Source: Polychytrium aggregatum (lineage: Eukaryota > Chytridiomycota > Chytridiomycetes > Polychytriales). Taken from it: a DNA stretch of 64,000 bases. The translations under genes and the position numbers were made by a program. Location: positions 62,001-126,000 of the forward strand of contig NW_026516254.1 in the NCBI RefSeq assembly GCF_025602895.1, in the 5' to 3' direction. The notes beneath the pieces were generated by a model. That model had not been told where the DNA came from. It searched no databases and saw only the letters and a program-made list of their open reading frames with translations. Shown piece after piece: positions 1 to 11,000 of the stretch. The stretch's first letter is position 1, and each line of letters starts with the position of its first letter.

Positions 1-766
1 GACCGAATTCGGTGCAGAATCCCAGGACGGCCTGTGGGAGACAGCGTGGGGGTCAGCGCCAACGAAGTAACCGGCTCAGGGAGACGATCAGTCCCCAATG
101 GACGGATCACAAAGCCTCTGGAGTGGATCCCGGGGATGGTGGATAACTGGACCGGCTCCGGCAGCAGGGCTCATGGACACGGCCCCATCCAGTCGGTCCC
201 GTCGTCGAGTGCCGTCAATAAGCTCCATCGATGACTCGTTGGCACGAACACTGCCCTTCCGGTCGGATGAATGCGATATAGGATGCAAACGGCCTGCCAA
301 CCGGATGGTAGCGCGAGCGAGAAAGCGAGGGTCGGCAACACACCTGGGCCATCGAGTGACTCTCGTGCTTGTATGTAGCCTCCTTGAGATAGACGACAGC
401 AAGCACCTCGTTCCTGGCGACGCCGTTCCGACCAAACAGTAATCGCTCGGCATATGCGTACTTCTCCTGGGCGAGCTGGGCGCATTCGTACGAGTCCGTG
501 GGAGGGGGGGTGGTGAGAGGGGCGATGGGATTGGGATGCTGGCCCGGGAACGGGAAGGAGGCAGCTGATGGCGATGCGACCGGGGAGAGCTGGTGGAGCG
601 AGTGGGCCATATCGATGTCGGAAGAGCCGGCAATCAGGGTCGAGGCGTCGGCGGAGGAGGGCTGCTGCTGCTGCTGCTTTCGGAGGGATTTCGTCGAGCT
701 GCCGGCGGGGGAGGACGGAGAGGACGGGGCGGCTGACGAGGAGCCAAAGAGGTTGAATCCGGGCAT
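1..766 (-). CDS. SEL1-repeat protein, 5' part (gene runs off the left edge)
   Basis: Partial gene, complement(<1..31, 344..766). The ATG at 766 opens a protein starting MPGFNLFGSSS, with a Ser/Pro- and Gln-rich disordered head of about 95 residues. The first tetratricopeptide-like SEL1 repeat follows (AYAERLLFGRNGVARNEV). The exon ends at CAG|GTGTGT. After a 312-nt intron ending CCCACAG, the frame resumes with AVLGFCTEFG, the expected start of the next SEL1 helix pair. SEL1 repeats are protein-interaction scaffolds, as in chitin synthase activators and ERAD adaptors. Which subfamily this is cannot be told from the fragment. An upstream in-frame ATG at 1087 would add a hydrophobic stretch, but it lies in what looks like leader sequence. 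The join is well supported; function is generic. Confidence 0.72.
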
Positions 767-1765
767 GCTTGAGAAGACCGAGGCCGGGCAGATGCAGGCA
801 GAGCGGGAGGAGGAAGGCGAGCGAGGGGATGCGTTCTGGAGACCAGACGGCAACGAAGACAACCGTGGGAGGATGCAATTCAGGGCAATGCCGACCAGGA
901 GACCGAAAAAAAGGACTGGCAGGGCTGTGTGCTTTTTTGGGAACCAAGACAGGAGACGAGGACGAGGGCGAGCGAGGCGGCGAGCGAGACGGCGCGAGAG
1001 AGAGCGTGTGTCTGTGTGGGACTGTGTGGGACTGTGTGGGACTGTGTCGTGGCCGCGGAGCCATGCGGCACTGCTCCACTGCTCCACTGCCCCAATGCAG
1101 CAGCGCTTTGCCTTCTGTCACACTCTCGGTCGCACACATGTATCATTCGTGCGCGTCCGACTCGCACAGGGCCGCTGCTCCGCCCACACACCCGCCTGCC
1201 TGCGCTTGCCGGTGCACCCATATTTAGACCGTCGTCACACAAGGCTGCCTGCCGCGCTGTCTCATGTGCCAGCCGCCAGCCGCGACTGAGCCAACATCCC
1301 CCGTCCTCTCTGCCAGACCGAGGTCGCTGGCGAGAGCAGCCGAGGACACCCGAGCGAGAACGAGTCGCCTGTGGCACAACACACACACACAGCTCTGGCA
1401 GGTCACGGCGGTGGTACAGCCGCACACACACACGCGCGCTGGCGGCGGAGTTTGGCCGCTCCGCCCGACCCTTCCTCCTCCATGTTCCCCTCGGCGGCCT
1501 CCATCGCTCCCTGGCCCGAGCCGCTTGATCGGTCTGTCGGAGCGAGCTCCCGCCCCGCCCCGTATTAACACCTGCACCAGCACAGGTATATATTCCCGCT
1601 GTCCCCTGCCCGATTCCCTGCGGTGTCTTTCTCCTTTTCCGCCTCCGTCTCGCCAAGATCGCCTCTCGTGCCTGCTCGGCCAGCATCCGTGATTGGGCCC
1701 CCTATCTACTCTCTCCGACCGAGTCCACCGAGACTATCAAACCCGTCAAGTCGCCAATCCGAACC
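767..1765. other. Intergenic region between divergent SEL1 and alpha-arrestin genes
   Basis: About 1 kb without a convincing gene. It must hold both promoters. It contains a short minisatellite (10-bp unit GACTGTGTGG, about three copies, near 1017-1050), CA/CG-rich stretches and a TATA-like box near 1587. The many overlapping reading frames here are low-complexity Arg/Pro/Ser translations. Confidence 0.6.
1587..1593 (+). promoter_or_regulatory. TATA-like box upstream of the alpha-arrestin gene
   Basis: TATATAT about 175 nt before the start codon at 1766, followed by a pyrimidine-rich leader (CCCTGCGGTGTCTTTCTCC). The position suits a fungal core promoter. No transcript evidence is available. 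Confidence 0.4.
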
Positions 1766-4700
1766 ATGTCTGTGTTTGAGACTGCCCGGTCGGCCGGCCA
1801 TAGGCTATCACGCGATCCGCTGGACTTCAACCCATTGCCAACCACGCCCGGCAGATCCAACAAACTCAAGGTCAACATCAGTCTTGACTCGGAGATCTTT
1901 GTCGCCGGGAGCATGATCTATGGAAGCCTCGATGTTACCTCTTCCACCTCGCGCAGCCTGCGTCTTGGAACCATCGCCGTGGAGCTCATGGGATACGAAG
2001 GTGAGTGCGGCGCACAACTATACCCATGGTCTGGCTGGATACGCCGTGCGGCTCTCCTTTGTTGGCGCGAATCGAGGACCTGCCAACCTCGCTCGATACC
2101 TGCCAATCCGAACCGAGCGCCTGCCAATCTCACTCGATTCCTGCCAATCTCACTTGATCTCTCCAAAACCAGAACTCAACGACAAAGACTATACCCAGAG
2201 CTCGTCCTTCCTGACTGCTCGCGAGGTCTTTCAATCGCTGGACACGCCCCCTTCACCGGCCGTGCATGGTCCGCTCCAGAACGGCATGTGGACCGCAAAT
2301 AAGGGCAAGACGACCTTTGTGTTCGCCTTCAAGTTGCCTGCCGACTCCCCCGGCTCATTCAAGTACAAGGATCCCCTGCTCTACAAATCCACCAACCTGG
2401 CGGCCCTGCGATATGTCGTCACTGGGTAGGATTCCTCGCCATGATTGTACTTTTTGTATTTTCGTGGGAGTGGATTGCCAACGGGCAGCGCTTGGCTTGG
2501 ATTATCGGCCCAGCCGACCGGCACCAGCACCAGCACCAGCACCAGCACCAGCACCAGCACCAGCACCAGCACCAGCACCAGCACCAGCACCAGCACCAGC
2601 ACCAGCACCAGCACCTGTCCGATGCCCACATGACTGCCGTAGCTTCGCTGACATGTCCTCTGTTCGACCTTGATCACCAGTGTTGTCGAATTTTGCCAGA
2701 ACGGGCGAAGTGACACCATCCTGCAAACTGTTGAAGCCTTTGTTGCCAGTGCTGGACCTGCCATCCCTTCACACCCTCTCGCTATTGGATCTACGGCCCT
2801 GTTCGACCAGCGAGAAGAACAGGGCTTTATACTTAAAGGAGTGATAGCGAACCAGGTCGTTAAGGCTGGCGGCGAGATCAACCTGCAAGTCGGTGTCCGA
2901 AACGACACCAAGAGGCAGAAGGTATGCCATGGGGCCTCGGCGGTGCACTACAACTCTGGTAGCGGTGTCATCTCGACGGCGTCAGCGATCGTCGAGCTAA
3001 TAGCTGGCTGTCTCCATACCCCATCGCACAATTGATGTGCCATGATATGTCTCGAACCATGGACATAGGCTCTCGGCTTCCGCGCCACCCTGGAGCGCAA
3101 ATTGACACTTCTGGTCGATGATTGCGAGGAGAAAAGCAACGGCCCATCAAAGTCATATACAGATGAGGCGGTTTCCTCCGAGATTGTGCCCAAGGACTTC
3201 ACCGTCGATCCCTATGAGGAGAGGACAAAAATCATCACCCTTCACGTGCCGGTCAGTATATCTGGAGCAATATGGCTGGCAGCACGCCTGATCTCGTATG
3301 CAAAGCCTTGGTTGGGTTGAGCAGTGCACTCGCTGACATTGCGGTCCATCATCAAAATGCACTATTAATCCATTGGTTTGCTCCCCCCCCCCTACCTTTT
3401 CTCCTCCAGCCCCAGGTGTTCACTGTCGAAAATACCAACTTGGCGACCGTGACGTGCTATATCACCGTGGCTCTTCACATTGGCTATTTCAGGTATACCA
3501 GCGATAATGGGTGGCTGCCACCGCATGGTCAACCTCTCACCAAGCTCGCTGAATGTCTATTGAAAGCCGACTAATCATTTTACTGCGTTCTTCATCGGCT
3601 GCTTTGCCAGAGACATCAAACTCGTCATACCCGTGAGCATCTATCACCCATCGTCGATCGAGCCGCCACCTCTCCAGAATGTCACCGGGCGCAAGCACAC
3701 CGGTTTATATGAGCCGCAAGATCCCAGCGAGGTCTGGGACGAAGATGATTCGCCAAAGGATGTTGTGACCCTCGCCAAGTCCAGGGCTCGTTCTCCATCG
3801 CCCGTCAGAAGCACGGCAACGTCACCGCGCACGAGCCAGCTGCCGTGGCTAAACTCCTCTCGGGCCGATGGCCATTATGCGGTTGGGGACGCCAGACTGA
3901 AGGTCTCGATCAAGCCTCCAAACCGAGGTATGATGTCCAGCATCGAAAGCACGGCTGGGACAGATCGTTGCGTCCTCGTCGACAGAGCTGCTGTCGCTCA
4001 ATCGCAGCGTCTCGCTTCGTCCTGCCTTCTTCAACTGTCTCTCTGACCCCAACACTCGCTTTCGTCCCAAACTGCCTGCCGCAATTGCTTTGTCTCCAAC
4101 GCACCAGAACCCACTGCCCCGACGACCTACATCTCTGCCGACAAGAGATTCTCCACAGCCCAGGACACAAGAGCCGATAGCGACCACACCCGCTTGTCCG
4201 GCGGTGTGTTGGGCGATCTGGGCTCGCTCGATCGCACCGGTGCCTCGCACTTCCTGAATGCCACCCTTGACTCGCACGACGACTCGGTCCACTTTAGCAG
4301 GGGTCATCATGGGTTTTCATACATACTCGGGAAGGCCAAGGACCTGCTCGACCTTGTCCATCCTGCAGCCCCGGTGGTTGCCCATCACTCACTACCAAAC
4401 CAAGTCCAGGCCCAGGAACCCCGGCCGTTGTCGCCCCAGCCCTCCCCGCCCCCTCGAGCCATGCCGCTTCGGTTTCTGCCTCCGGAGCTGCTGCAGGCCG
4501 ATCCGGGCATCCCAAGACATCACACCGGCATCGTGCCCGACCAGCGGCTGCATGGCCTGGTGGCCCCCGGCAACGATTCGTTTCGCAACCTCAACGGCCA
4601 TCGCTCCGATGACCAGCTTTCGTTTAACCAGAGCATGATATTCTCTTCAAATAAGCACAAATCCATCTGCAGCGAGTTTAGCCTTGGCTCTATCGACGCC

Positions 4701-5519
4701 GACGTGGTCTCTGACTCGATGGTTGACCCGGCACGCTCGCCAGGCCCAGACACGTCGATCTATCATTCCTTCGGTAGGCACCCGCAGACGCATGGTCCGG
4801 ACGACGCGGACGACGGAGCCCATCCATGTCCTTGCCAACCCGCTTGCGCTGCTTCGAGTCCGTCCCGCTCTCAAAAAGCTCTCTGCAACGACACCAGCTG
4901 CGTGGCTGCTGTGCCTGCGTCTGTCCGATCATCCAGGCTAACACCGTTTCCGTCCTGCGTTGCTTGCTATGCCACGCAACAGATAACGACGCCGATCATG
5001 CTTTCGTCCAGACCCAGGCGTCTGTTCCGCCTGGGCCTCGGGCCCTTCCGGTTTCTCCTTACGACTTTCTGCAGCAGCTCAACCCGCGAATGCTTGCCCA
5101 GGGCCTTCGTCCCTCGGGAAAGGACCGCCCTGCTCCCCAAGGCCCGTTCTTGGCAGTCCAGCAGACGTCTCGATCCGTGCCCTATGCAGCGCCTTCTGCC
5201 GCCCAGGGCCAGCTGCTTCCATCGCCTCCAAACGAAGACGCCCGCTCGGGTCCAAGTCACAAGCGCAACAGCGCCGTCTTGGGAGCTATCGATTCGTCCA
5301 TGCAGTTCCGGCCAATCAACCCATATCTCCCGTCCCATCCGGGGTCGCCGCGCTTGAGCGATTGTAAGTAGAGCCTCTTGCATGGATGTATGTATTCCGC
5401 TGTCCATACAACTAACGTTGGATGTTCACGCTTCCGTCGGTGGGTGGTCAGATCTCTCTGCTGTACGCGAAGCACAGGAATCCAGCAATCTCCACAGGAG
5501 CTTCATCAAGCGGGCATGA
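1766..5519 (+). CDS. Alpha-arrestin (arrestin-related trafficking adaptor), 808 aa, 9 exons
   Basis: join(1766..2000, 2173..2425, 2681..2921, 3069..3251, 3410..3492, 3611..3927, 4108..4773, 4983..5363, 5452..5519). Alpha-arrestins recruit ubiquitin ligases to membrane transporters and receptors for endocytosis. The N-terminal arrestin sandwich is clear: KVNISLDSEIFVAGSMIYG, then FAFKLPADSPGSFKYKD and LRYVVTGVVEF spanning the second splice. The C-domain strands follow (EERTKIITLHVP, PQVFTVENTNLATVTCYITV, IKLVIPVSIY). Residues after about 420 are Ser/Pro-rich and disordered, as in ART tails where PY motifs lie, but I saw no obvious PPxY. The last exon was chosen because a reading frame through ATT|GTAAGT would stop at once, while splicing gives a coherent SAVREAQESSNLHRSF tail. 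Intron 2 carries a hexanucleotide microsatellite. Confidence 0.88.
2077..2160. repeat. Degenerate 20-bp tandem repeat inside arrestin intron 1
   Basis: About four imperfect copies of a CCTGCCAATCTCACTCGAT-like unit fill most of the 172-nt intron 1. It is non-coding, because the spliced frame skips it. Confidence 0.7.
2519..2614. repeat. (CACCAG)n microsatellite in arrestin intron 2
   Basis: About 15 perfect tandem copies of a hexamer. All six frames stay open through it and produce artefactual His-Gln, Ala-Pro, Thr-Ser and Trp-Cys dipeptide reading frames. It lies wholly inside intron 2426-2680, so it is spliced out. Confidence 0.95.
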
Positions 5520-5575
5520 AGGCTGGCGGCCCGCGGTGAGAGGGGCTGTGTGGGTGGTGGGGGCTGATGTACTGA

Positions 5576-5581
5576 AATAAA
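5576..5581 (+). terminator. Poly(A) signal of the alpha-arrestin gene
   Basis: AATAAA 57 nt after the stop codon at 5519 and 110 nt before the next start codon. The two genes therefore have a very short intergenic space. Confidence 0.6.
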
Positions 5582-5691
5582 GCGCAGCCTCGTCCCCTCG
5601 ACAGCGGGCTTCTTTCGTTCCATTTCGTCCGCCCCTTTCGCCTCCCACCTCTGCTCCCTCCATCGCATCTCCCGCTTTCCCATCAGCCGCC

Positions 5692-7221
5692 ATGTCCGTC
5701 GCTCTCGTCTCTATCCTTGACAACGATCTATACAAGTTTGGCATGCAGCAGGCCGTCTTGAAGCTGTATCCAAACGCCCATGTTGTCTATCGCTTCAAAA
5801 ACCGCGACCCTTCTATGAGGTTCGACCGGCCTGGCTTTGAGCAGCTCGTTGCCTCCATCAAAGGTATCCCCATCTCCATCCTGTGCCGATGCGCACTGCT
5901 GAGGGTGACTTGCTGAACCGCTCGCTACCATGTTCACTCTGACCAACCACTTGCACCCGCCCACCAGGATTCGCCAACCTGCGCCTGACTTTGGACGAAA
6001 AGGCGTACCTGACCAACAAATGCCCGTACTTCGAGCCCGAGTACATCGAGTATCTCGATCGGTTCCGCTTCGATCCCGACGCCGTGAGCTGCCAGCTCGA
6101 CGACACCACGGGCCAGGTCCAGATCGAGATCAGCGGCAAATGGAGCGAGGTCATCCTCTTCGAGGTGCCCGTTCTGGCGCTCGTCTCGGAGGTGTATTTT
6201 GCCCACATGGACCGCAACTGGACCAGCAAGGGCCAGTTCGAGCGGGCATACGAGAAGCTGCAGCTGCTTGTCGGCAACGGCTGCGTCTTCTCCGACTTTG
6301 GCACCCGCCGGCGCCGGTCCTTCGAGACCCAAGACACCGTCGTAAGGGCCCTCGTCGAGGGCTCCCAAAGCGGCCAGCTCCAAGGCTCAGGCCAATTCAC
6401 GGGAACCAGCAACGTCTATCTTGCGATGAAGTACGGCGTGCCGCCCATCGGCACCGTCGCCCACGAATGGACCATGGCTGTCTCTGGTACGGATTCACTG
6501 CCGCCGTTGCCCCCCTCATGCAGAAAGCGCCCAACAGACGCAAAATCGATCGCTCTCGCTTTCCTTCTCGCTCTCCCTCGCTCTCCCTCTCTGCGATCCC
6601 GTGTCGCTCTCACAAATCTCATCATTCCCGGCTCGATCTTCTTCTTTTGCTGCCGCTGATGCAGTCCTGGAGAGGGACTTGCTCCACGCCAACAGGAATG
6701 CCCTCCGCAAATGGCTCGAGGCCTATCCAAGACACTTCAAAACCGCTCTTACAGACACCTTCGGAACCCAGGTCTTCTTTGAGGACTTTGATGCCGCCCT
6801 GGCAAACGGCTTTGACGGGCTGCGCCAGGACTCGGGCGACCCCAAGGTCTTTTTCGATCTTGCCATGAACCACTACCGCAAGCTCGGCATCAGTCCCGCG
6901 GGCAAGGCTCTGGTGTTTTCAGACTCGCTCAACACTGCAAAATGCATCGAGCTCGCGCGCTTGATCCGGGAGAATGGCGAGGGCATCAAGGCCCTCTTTG
7001 GCATTGGCACCTTCCTGACCAACGACTTTGATCGAGTCGACCAAGCCACGGGAAAGCGGCTCGAGGGCCAGAAGAGCAAAGCTGTCAACATCGTCATCAA
7101 GCTCTACCAGGTCGATGGAGAATACGTCGTCAAGCTCAGCGACGACGTTGGCAAGTACCAAGGCGATCCCGAGGCTGTCAAGAAGGCTCTGGCCACCTTT
7201 GGTCGACAAGCCGCCAACTAA
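5692..7221 (+). CDS. NPT1: Nicotinate phosphoribosyltransferase, 415 aa, 3 exons
   Basis: join(5692..5863, 5968..6486, 6665..7221). It converts nicotinate and PRPP (with ATP) to nicotinate mononucleotide, the first step of the Preiss-Handler NAD salvage route. The N-terminus [17 protein letters not shown] is diagnostic. Other family signatures are FGTRRRRSF (about 168-176), [18 protein letters not shown] (about 203-220) followed by AHEW, RQDSGDP (284-290) and GIGTFLTND near the C-terminus. The length matches yeast Npt1 (about 430 aa). The first splice gives [10 protein letters not shown] and the second [13 protein letters not shown], both in phase. I see no missing catalytic residues. Confidence 0.96.
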
Positions 7222-7528
7222 GCCGATCTCAACAGAGAGGGACAGACGAGGAGAGTACCCTTTCCCCCTTGACCTGGAGCTTCTTGGGCATCACAGCCCA
7301 AGCAAGTCAAGTCGTGACCCATTTTACACTTGCTCAAGCACCCATGAGTTGAATTGCAGCTCTTCCAGCCACCGAGTTACCGCCACGCCCGCCCGCTTCA
7401 ATCCTTTCCGCAATTTTGCTCGATCTGTCCACCACTGCGTCTGCCGCCACCCTTGCAATCACAGCTTGATCCGAATGAAACGCGACATCTTTGAGCTCTG
7501 CCAACGGCGCTGTCTTGTCTCTTTGTGG
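7222..7528. other. 3' flank of the NAPRT gene
   Basis: No convincing gene and no AATAAA seen. Confidence 0.5.
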
Positions 7529-8041
7529 TCAACAATGAGCATACGCATTCGCCACCATCGCTCCTCGCGGCGGACGCACAACGTCCTGGATATGCCGTGC
7601 GCGGTATCGGTCGATGGCGATATATTCAGTGGTGGGTGGCAGCGCGCCCGATCCATGGCCAAGAGGCGGAGGCAGTTCTATACATTCGCGGATGACTGTG
7701 CTGCCGATGATGCTCCAGCAAGGATCAGGTTCGCCCGTCGCGCGCTGCTTTGGCTCTTCCAGATGCTGCTCATCATGGTCTTGAATGTGGCCGCGGATGC
7801 ACCTGACCGCTCCCTCGCCGCGGAGCTGGAGGAGGCTGTCGCGCTCGAGCCGCTCGGTGCAGATGCCTGTTCTGGTGCTGAGCCGGCATCGGAATCGGCC
7901 GCGGGCTGAGTCCGAGGCGGCCCCGAGATTCGCGCAGCATGAGATCCGGGAGGTGGAGAGGGAGTATGGATGGAAATCAAACAGGCAACGATGAGCAACG
8001 GTAACCAGCACTACGCAACGATAAACGCCAGGCACAGCCAT
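7529..8041 (-). CDS. Unresolved open reading frame, possible small gene
   Basis: A single reading frame of about 170 codons from the ATG at 8041. Its C-terminal half looks protein-like (DPCWSIIGSTVIRECIEL, TTEYIAIDRYRARHIQDVV). Its N-terminal third is Cys/Arg-rich and may instead be intron or leader. It overlaps the last 31 nt of the neighbouring - strand gene, and competing frames are open on both strands, as expected in GC-rich DNA. I recognise no family. It may be a separate small gene, or a 3' exon or UTR of the gene upstream. Confidence 0.25.
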   Translation of the reverse strand: MAVPGVYRCVVLVTVAHRCLFDFHPYSLSTSRISCCANLGAASDSARGRFRCRLSTRTGICTERLERDSLLQLRGEGAVRCIRGHIQDHDEQHLEEPKQRATGEPDPCWSIIGSTVIRECIELPPPLGHGSGALPPTTEYIAIDRYRARHIQDVVRPPRGAMVANAYAHC

Positions 8042-11000
8042 GGAGACAGCCAAATCATCTCTCTCTCCTCAAGCCCCGCACAAACAGCATCCATACGGAC
8101 CTTGTCGATCGATTTTCTGGGATTGAGCCGGCGCTTTTTCTTGGTCTGCACGCTGGGGGCTGGAGCGGGGGCACGGAAGGTAAAGTCGCCATCTGCTGGG
8201 CTGCGTTTTTGGGCTGCATCCGCCTCTTTGGAAGTGAGCGGGTTGACAGCCACATCAGAGCTCGGCTCCGGCTCTGGCTCTGGCTCAGCGATGCCGCTGT
8301 CGTGGGTCGTGGACAAAGTCGAGGCAGAGACGGCCATGGACTTGCGGTTGCGCACATGGTACTCCACCATATCGCTGGTCGAGTAACTGTCATCATCATC
8401 ATCGTCGACGTGGAGCATCTGCGCGGTTGGCGCTGCCCGGCGTCGCGGGCGGTGGTCCGCAGCGGAGCCGTTGCTCTGGCTCGCACCCCCAAGACGAGCG
8501 GAGGTGTCGTCGGATGATGTGTTCAGTGCAGCACGAGCTGCAAGCAGGTCTTTGGCGCTTTGCTTGGCCCCACTTCGCTTGGGCTTTTCAGTGCCCGATC
8601 GCGCTGTCTCGACGTTGAGGCGATCACGCAGTGGCGACGGGGCGTCGGGATCGTCCTGGTCGCTATCCACAATCGGGAAAATGCTGCTGCCAGGTTTCCG
8701 GCCACCATCGACTGCCTTTTCGACGGTGCTGGTGGTGCCAGAGCTGGGTTCGAGGGGCTGATTCGACCGCTTCTTCATCAGAGCAATGTTCTTCTTGTTA
8801 AGCACTGATGCAGCCACAGAGGTGAGGGTGCTTTCCGGAACCGCGGCGGTGACAACGCTCGTGCGATCCGAGTCCAGATGCGCGGCCGAACGTTTCTTGG
8901 ACAGCGACGATTTGCTGCCAGCCGCCGGCCCTGTCCGAGATCCAGATCCTGATCCAGATCGTCCGTTCGACTCGCTTGCGCTTACAGAAGGGCTTGCACT
9001 CTCACTGTCCTCTCGGATGCTCTCCAAAGGTTGGGTCTTTGGCTGCGTCCGCTTTGTGGCCTTGGGACGAGCAGCCCGGGCATCAACTGACTCGGTCCTC
9101 TGGGTGTTTTCCAGCAGCAACTCTTGATTTGCCTTCTCTAGCTGATCAATGCGGGTCTGGAGGCGCTGCCTCTCCATGGAAAAGGCGTCCTCGCGGAGCT
9201 TGAGGGCCTGACGCGAGCCGTGCTCGAGGTTTCGAATCTGGTCCTGTACCCAAAACAGAGGCGTTAGCGCAACCAGATGCTTGGAACCACAGACAAAGAC
9301 CCCGACACAAACGACGCCAGCGGGAAAGCTGGGATGTCAGGCCAGCGATCAAAGTAGACACACACATTCATCGCCTTTCGTTCGATATCATGCATGCTCT
9401 TCAGGTTCTCGAGGGATTGCGTCGAGACGGAAGAGTCGCTGGATCTCTGGACCTGCGATTTTAGAGTCACAAGAGGACCGAGCAGGACCGAGCAGGACCG
9501 AGGGGCCAAAAGGAGCAGAAAGCACACCGTCAGTTTTGCAAAGGCACTCACGACCCACTCGCCGTCGCCAGCACATGCTCGACACAGCCGATGCTTCTTC
9601 ATCCTGCGGTATTTGCATCACAAAACCGATGCCGTGCCGCAGATAGGAGTGCGCCCGCGCATACCCGTGCGACTTCGAGTTCAATTTGGCACTCCTTGAG
9701 CTGGCGCTCCGACTCAAACCGCTTGGTCTTCTCCTCCAGACGCAGCGCTTCCGACTCAATCAGCTTTTGGACCCACACTTGACTCTCCTTCTTGAAGGTG
9801 CTGATCTGAACTTCAAGGTCGGTGATGATGATGCGCTTTTCCTCGTTGGCCTGGTTGAGCTGCTGGACCTGCTGACGCAAGTCGGCGGCTTCGCCTCGGC
9901 TGCGAGCCTGCTGCCGCTCGAGATCTTTCAGCTTTTCGTTTTGTTGATCCACCAGGGCCTGCAGCCGCTGGCTCACGTTCATGTGGCTCTGCTCGAGCTG
10001 CTGGATATGCTGTTCGTGCTCGTTGTGGGCACTCTCGAGATCGGCTTGGTGCTGGCTGTGCGTCTTGACAAGCTCGGCCTGGTGCTCGGTGATCATTTTG
10101 TGGAGCTCAGCCTCCATGTCGGATTTGCACTTGCGCTTTTCGTCGTGCAGCTGGCTGATTTCTTGCTGGTGGCGAGCCTGTGCGTCTTCGGTCTGGATTT
10201 TGTGTGCCATGTTTTGGTCTCGGCTGGCCTGATCAAGAAGCTCGATCTCGTCTTGGAGGGCCTGGCGCTTCTGCTCCTCCTCGGCCGCTAGTCTGTCCAT
10301 TTTCTCAGCCCATTGGCGACCCAACGCTTCCTTCGTGTCGCCCAGCGTCTTCCGGAAGCTCTGCTGATGATTGTGGATATCGCGGGCATGCTCGTGGCGG
10401 ATATGCTGAATCTGCCCCTCCAGAGTAGTGCATCGGTCCAGCCATCGCACCTCGGAGTTGCTGAGTGATGTCTGCACAAATGCGACAGAGATCGAGGTAG
10501 TGGCATCAGCACCGATCCAGTCGCAATAGCAAGTGGGTTCACGACAGAAATTTACCTCAAGACGGGTGATTTCAGCCCTATACTCGTCCAACTGGGACTG
10601 CGACTCGATAAGCTCATCGGACTTGAGGTCTTACAATGAGAAAGTCGCGGCTTGGTCAGATGTACAATTCTCAGCCCAACTCAATCCAAGGACGATCGTG
10701 CTACCTAGCCCGATCCGAGTCAAATTCTCCAGTCCAAGCCATAGCAGCGGAGCAAGATGCCTTACTGAAGAGATTATGAAGATTCGCATACAGCAGTTTC
10801 CACTCCTCGGTTTTACGCTGGGAGTTGCTGATCCAGACGTTGGCTTCGAGAATAAGCTAGGCAACGGACATGTGTCGCGTCAATATGGATTCTGAAGATC
10901 GAGATCAGCGCCATCTCGTGAAACTCTCTAAACGGCTGCAAGCAGGAAATATAAAGCACACCCTTCGATTGTCGTCCGCATCGAGCCTGCGACGAGTGTT

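Noticed and set aside
2419-2911. Dipeptide-repeat proteins (His-Gln, Ala-Pro, Trp-Cys, Leu-Val) in all frames
   Set aside because: They come from a hexamer microsatellite inside an intron.
7474-7909. + strand frame of about 145 codons with a hydrophobic helix
   Set aside because: GC-rich shadow; its residues change character every few codons and a competing - strand frame is at least as good.
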